Assembly (NCBI GenBank): GCA_903959355.1
Contig: CAJBWJ010000002.1
Span: 1-7,786, forward strand
Direction: 5' to 3'
Length of the DNA stretch: 7,786 nucleotides
From: an uncultured bacterium
GTDB taxonomy: Bacteria > Patescibacteriota > Microgenomatia > UBA1400 > PJMF01
Positions 6,358 to 7,786 of the stretch are shown one piece after another. Position 1 is the stretch's first letter; every line of letters starts with the position of its first letter. The notes under the pieces were generated by a model. The model was not told the origin of the DNA, did no database searches, and was given only the letters and a program-made list of their open reading frames with translations. The translations under genes were made by a program, and so were the position numbers.

Positions 6358-7786
6358 ATGGCAGCCTTAATTAAAAAATTATTTTATCCATGTTTTTTTG
6401 TATTATTTGTATTGTCTTTTTTTCTAATAGAGGGGGATTATAGATTCTACTTGTTTGCTGCTTGGTCAGTTTTTTTATTAGTCTCTAGTAGTTTTTTAGA
6501 AAAGAGAAATCTTCCAAAATCAGTGCTATTTGCACTCGTTTTGTCTTTATTATTTATTTTTAGTTCATTTTTTTCCAAACAGCTGCCACTTTCACTTGAA
6601 AAATTATTTTTTTATATTTTATCTCTAGCACTTTTTATCTTTTTCAGATTGTTGTCCAAAGTAAATTTCAGTAAAAGCTTATTTTTCCATTATTTATCTA
6701 TTGTTGTTTTAATATTGAATTGTTTAGTTCTATTTCTTACTTTTTTTTCTTTGCCTGAAAATTTATTTCCAGGCATGAATCTTATTGTTAGAAGCTATGG
6801 TCACAATCATTACGTGGCTTTTTTACTTCTAGTTGTACCAATTTTTTGGTGGCAATTTTTGTTTTCCAAAGATGAGGATTGGTTTTCAAAAAAAGCAAGT
6901 AAATTTTTAGCTATAGTTCTTTTAATTTCTTCTTATCTCCTTGTTATTTTTAGTTTGGGAAGATTAGCTCTGCTCATTTCTTTACTGCAGCTTATTTTAA
7001 TATTTTTTATTAACAAAAAAGCTTTTTTGAGTGTTGGAAAAGATGGATTTGGTCAAGTTATAGTCAAAGGATTTATTCTTGCTTTTCTTTCAATTGGCTC
7101 AGTTTTCATGTTCTTGTCAACTCCTTTGAATCAAAAAGGCGAAAGTCTTTGTCCTTTAGTTTTTTCCAAAAAAGATGTTTGCAAATCTTTTATACAAAAT
7201 GATCGCTTTATTTATTGGAAGAAAGCAATCTTAATCTTTAAAGAAAACCCTTACTTCGGTTCTGGACTTAAAAACTTCAATTTTGCTAGTCGTCATTTTC
7301 CAAGTGAAAAATATCAGTCAACATCTTATGCTCATAATATTTTTTTACACAATTTAGCTGAATCTGGCCTTTTTGCTGGAGGATTTTTTATCTTTTTTAT
7401 CATTTACCTTTTTTATAAAAGTTTCTTGGTGATGACAAAAGATAAGGAATCATTAAATAAATTTCTTTATCTTGCAGTGTTAGCCTCAATAAGTAATGCT
7501 TTGCTTGATTTTGATTGGAATTTTTTCGTTATTTTTTCTTTAACTTTAGTATTTTTGGCAATAATTTTACAAAGTGAAGACTCCGCTTTGGAAAATATTC
7601 ATAAGAAGATAAATTTTAAAAATTATTTTATTTGCGTGGCCCTGTTGACTTGTTTTTTTGCCTCTGCTTCTATGATTGCTGATTTTTTATTGAAGAAAAA
7701 TGATTCAAATTCTGTTGTTAAATTTTTTCCTTACTTGGATGGTCAGACTCGTTTTTTGATAAATAGTAAAAATTTGAAAAAATATA
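6358..7786 (+). CDS. O-antigen ligase/polymerase-like membrane protein (Wzy_C/WaaL/PglL type), 3' end outside window
   Basis: At least 476 residues with about a dozen hydrophobic helices; the frame is still open at the window end. Family signs are GHNHYVAF (148-155) at a helix start, FSLGRLALL (198-206) resembling the usual Ser-Arg helix, and a large external loop (about 255-325). The loop has R-x-x-Y-W-x-x-A (283-290) and KENPYFGSGLKNF (295-307), then HNIFLHNLAESG (326-337). Next comes ALLDFDWNF (381-389), common in O-antigen ligase-like proteins. After the last helix (about 421-440) a hydrophilic tail begins (FFPYLDGQTRF, 456-466), possibly a TPR-like exported domain as in some ligases. The family joins lipid-linked glycans to an acceptor (lipid A, peptidoglycan-linked polymer or protein) or polymerises repeat units; which one applies is not decided by sequence. 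ATG 6358 is the first start after the in-frame TAA at 6352. There is no clear ribosome binding site, and 3 bases separate it from DUF5989. Confidence 0.88.
   Translation, partial: MAALIKKLFYPCFFVLFVLSFFLIEGDYRFYLFAAWSVFLLVSSSFLEKRNLPKSVLFALVLSLLFIFSSFFSKQLPLSLEKLFFYILSLALFIFFRLLSKVNFSKSLFFHYLSIVVLILNCLVLFLTFFSLPENLFPGMNLIVRSYGHNHYVAFLLLVVPIFWWQFLFSKDEDWFSKKASKFLAIVLLISSYLLVIFSLGRLALLISLLQLILIFFINKKAFLSVGKDGFGQVIVKGFILAFLSIGSVFMFLSTPLNQKGESLCPLVFSKKDVCKSFIQNDRFIYWKKAILIFKENPYFGSGLKNFNFASRHFPSEKYQSTSYAHNIFLHNLAESGLFAGGFFIFFIIYLFYKSFLVMTKDKESLNKFLYLAVLASISNALLDFDWNFFVIFSLTLVFLAIILQSEDSALENIHKKINFKNYFICVALLTCFFASASMIADFLLKKNDSNSVVKFFPYLDGQTRFLINSKNLKKY

Noticed and set aside
6189..6374. Plus-strand open frame of 61 codons spanning the end of the carbamoyltransferase and the DUF5989 gene
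   Set aside because: It is in a different frame from the DUF5989 gene, whose 46-residue product is recognisable; this frame has low-complexity Ser/Phe content only.
1..7786. Alternative genetic code with TGA read as Trp or Gly (as in some Patescibacteria)
   Set aside because: TGA ends SGNH copy 2 and the carbamoyltransferase at natural family lengths, and conserved Trp positions use TGG.

Overview
The window is one uninterrupted run of eight plus-strand genes with almost no non-coding DNA. The largest gap is 22 bases, and several genes overlap by 1-10 bases. The DNA is strongly AT-rich, with long T runs encoding Phe/Leu-rich membrane segments. TGA is used as a stop (in ATGA junctions) and Trp is encoded by TGG, so the standard bacterial code fits. 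AT-rich DNA, tight packing, mostly weak ribosome binding sites and Lys/Asn/Phe/Ile-rich proteins suggest a streamlined uncultured bacterium, for example of the Patescibacteria (candidate phyla radiation). That placement is an inference without any phylogenetic marker, and other AT-rich bacteria remain possible.

Layout: (1) 1-587, the C-terminal end of a membrane protein with an exported tail. (2) 578-2026, a GT39/ArnT-like polytopic glycosyltransferase. (3) 2049-3080 and (4) 3085-4239, two dissimilar membrane-anchored SGNH/GDSL hydrolase-like proteins. (5) 4236-4457, a 73-residue membrane protein of the kind found beside carbamoyltransferases. (6) 4457-6217, a full-length NodU/TobZ-type O-carbamoyltransferase. 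(7) 6214-6354, a 46-residue DUF5989/SxtK-like membrane microprotein. (8) 6358-7786, an O-antigen ligase/polymerase-like (Wzy_C) membrane protein cut by the window end.

Taken together this is a segment of a surface-glycan or glycoprotein locus. GT-C glycosyltransferases would build or transfer lipid-linked sugars, the carbamoyltransferase would add carbamoyl groups to a sugar, the SGNH proteins would remove or move an ester group on the outer face, and the Wzy/ligase-like protein would polymerise or transfer the glycan. The most distinctive part is the block from 3085 to 6354: SGNH, small membrane protein, carbamoyltransferase and DUF5989 microprotein, joined by three successive stop/start overlaps. 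The same kind of gene set (carbamoyltransferase, two small unknown proteins, GDSL hydrolase) occurs as sxtI-J-K-L in cyanobacterial saxitoxin clusters. Here it sits in a glycan setting, which points to a portable carbamoylation module whose small subunits have no known role.

No tRNA, rRNA, CRISPR array, insertion sequence, promoter or terminator could be supported.
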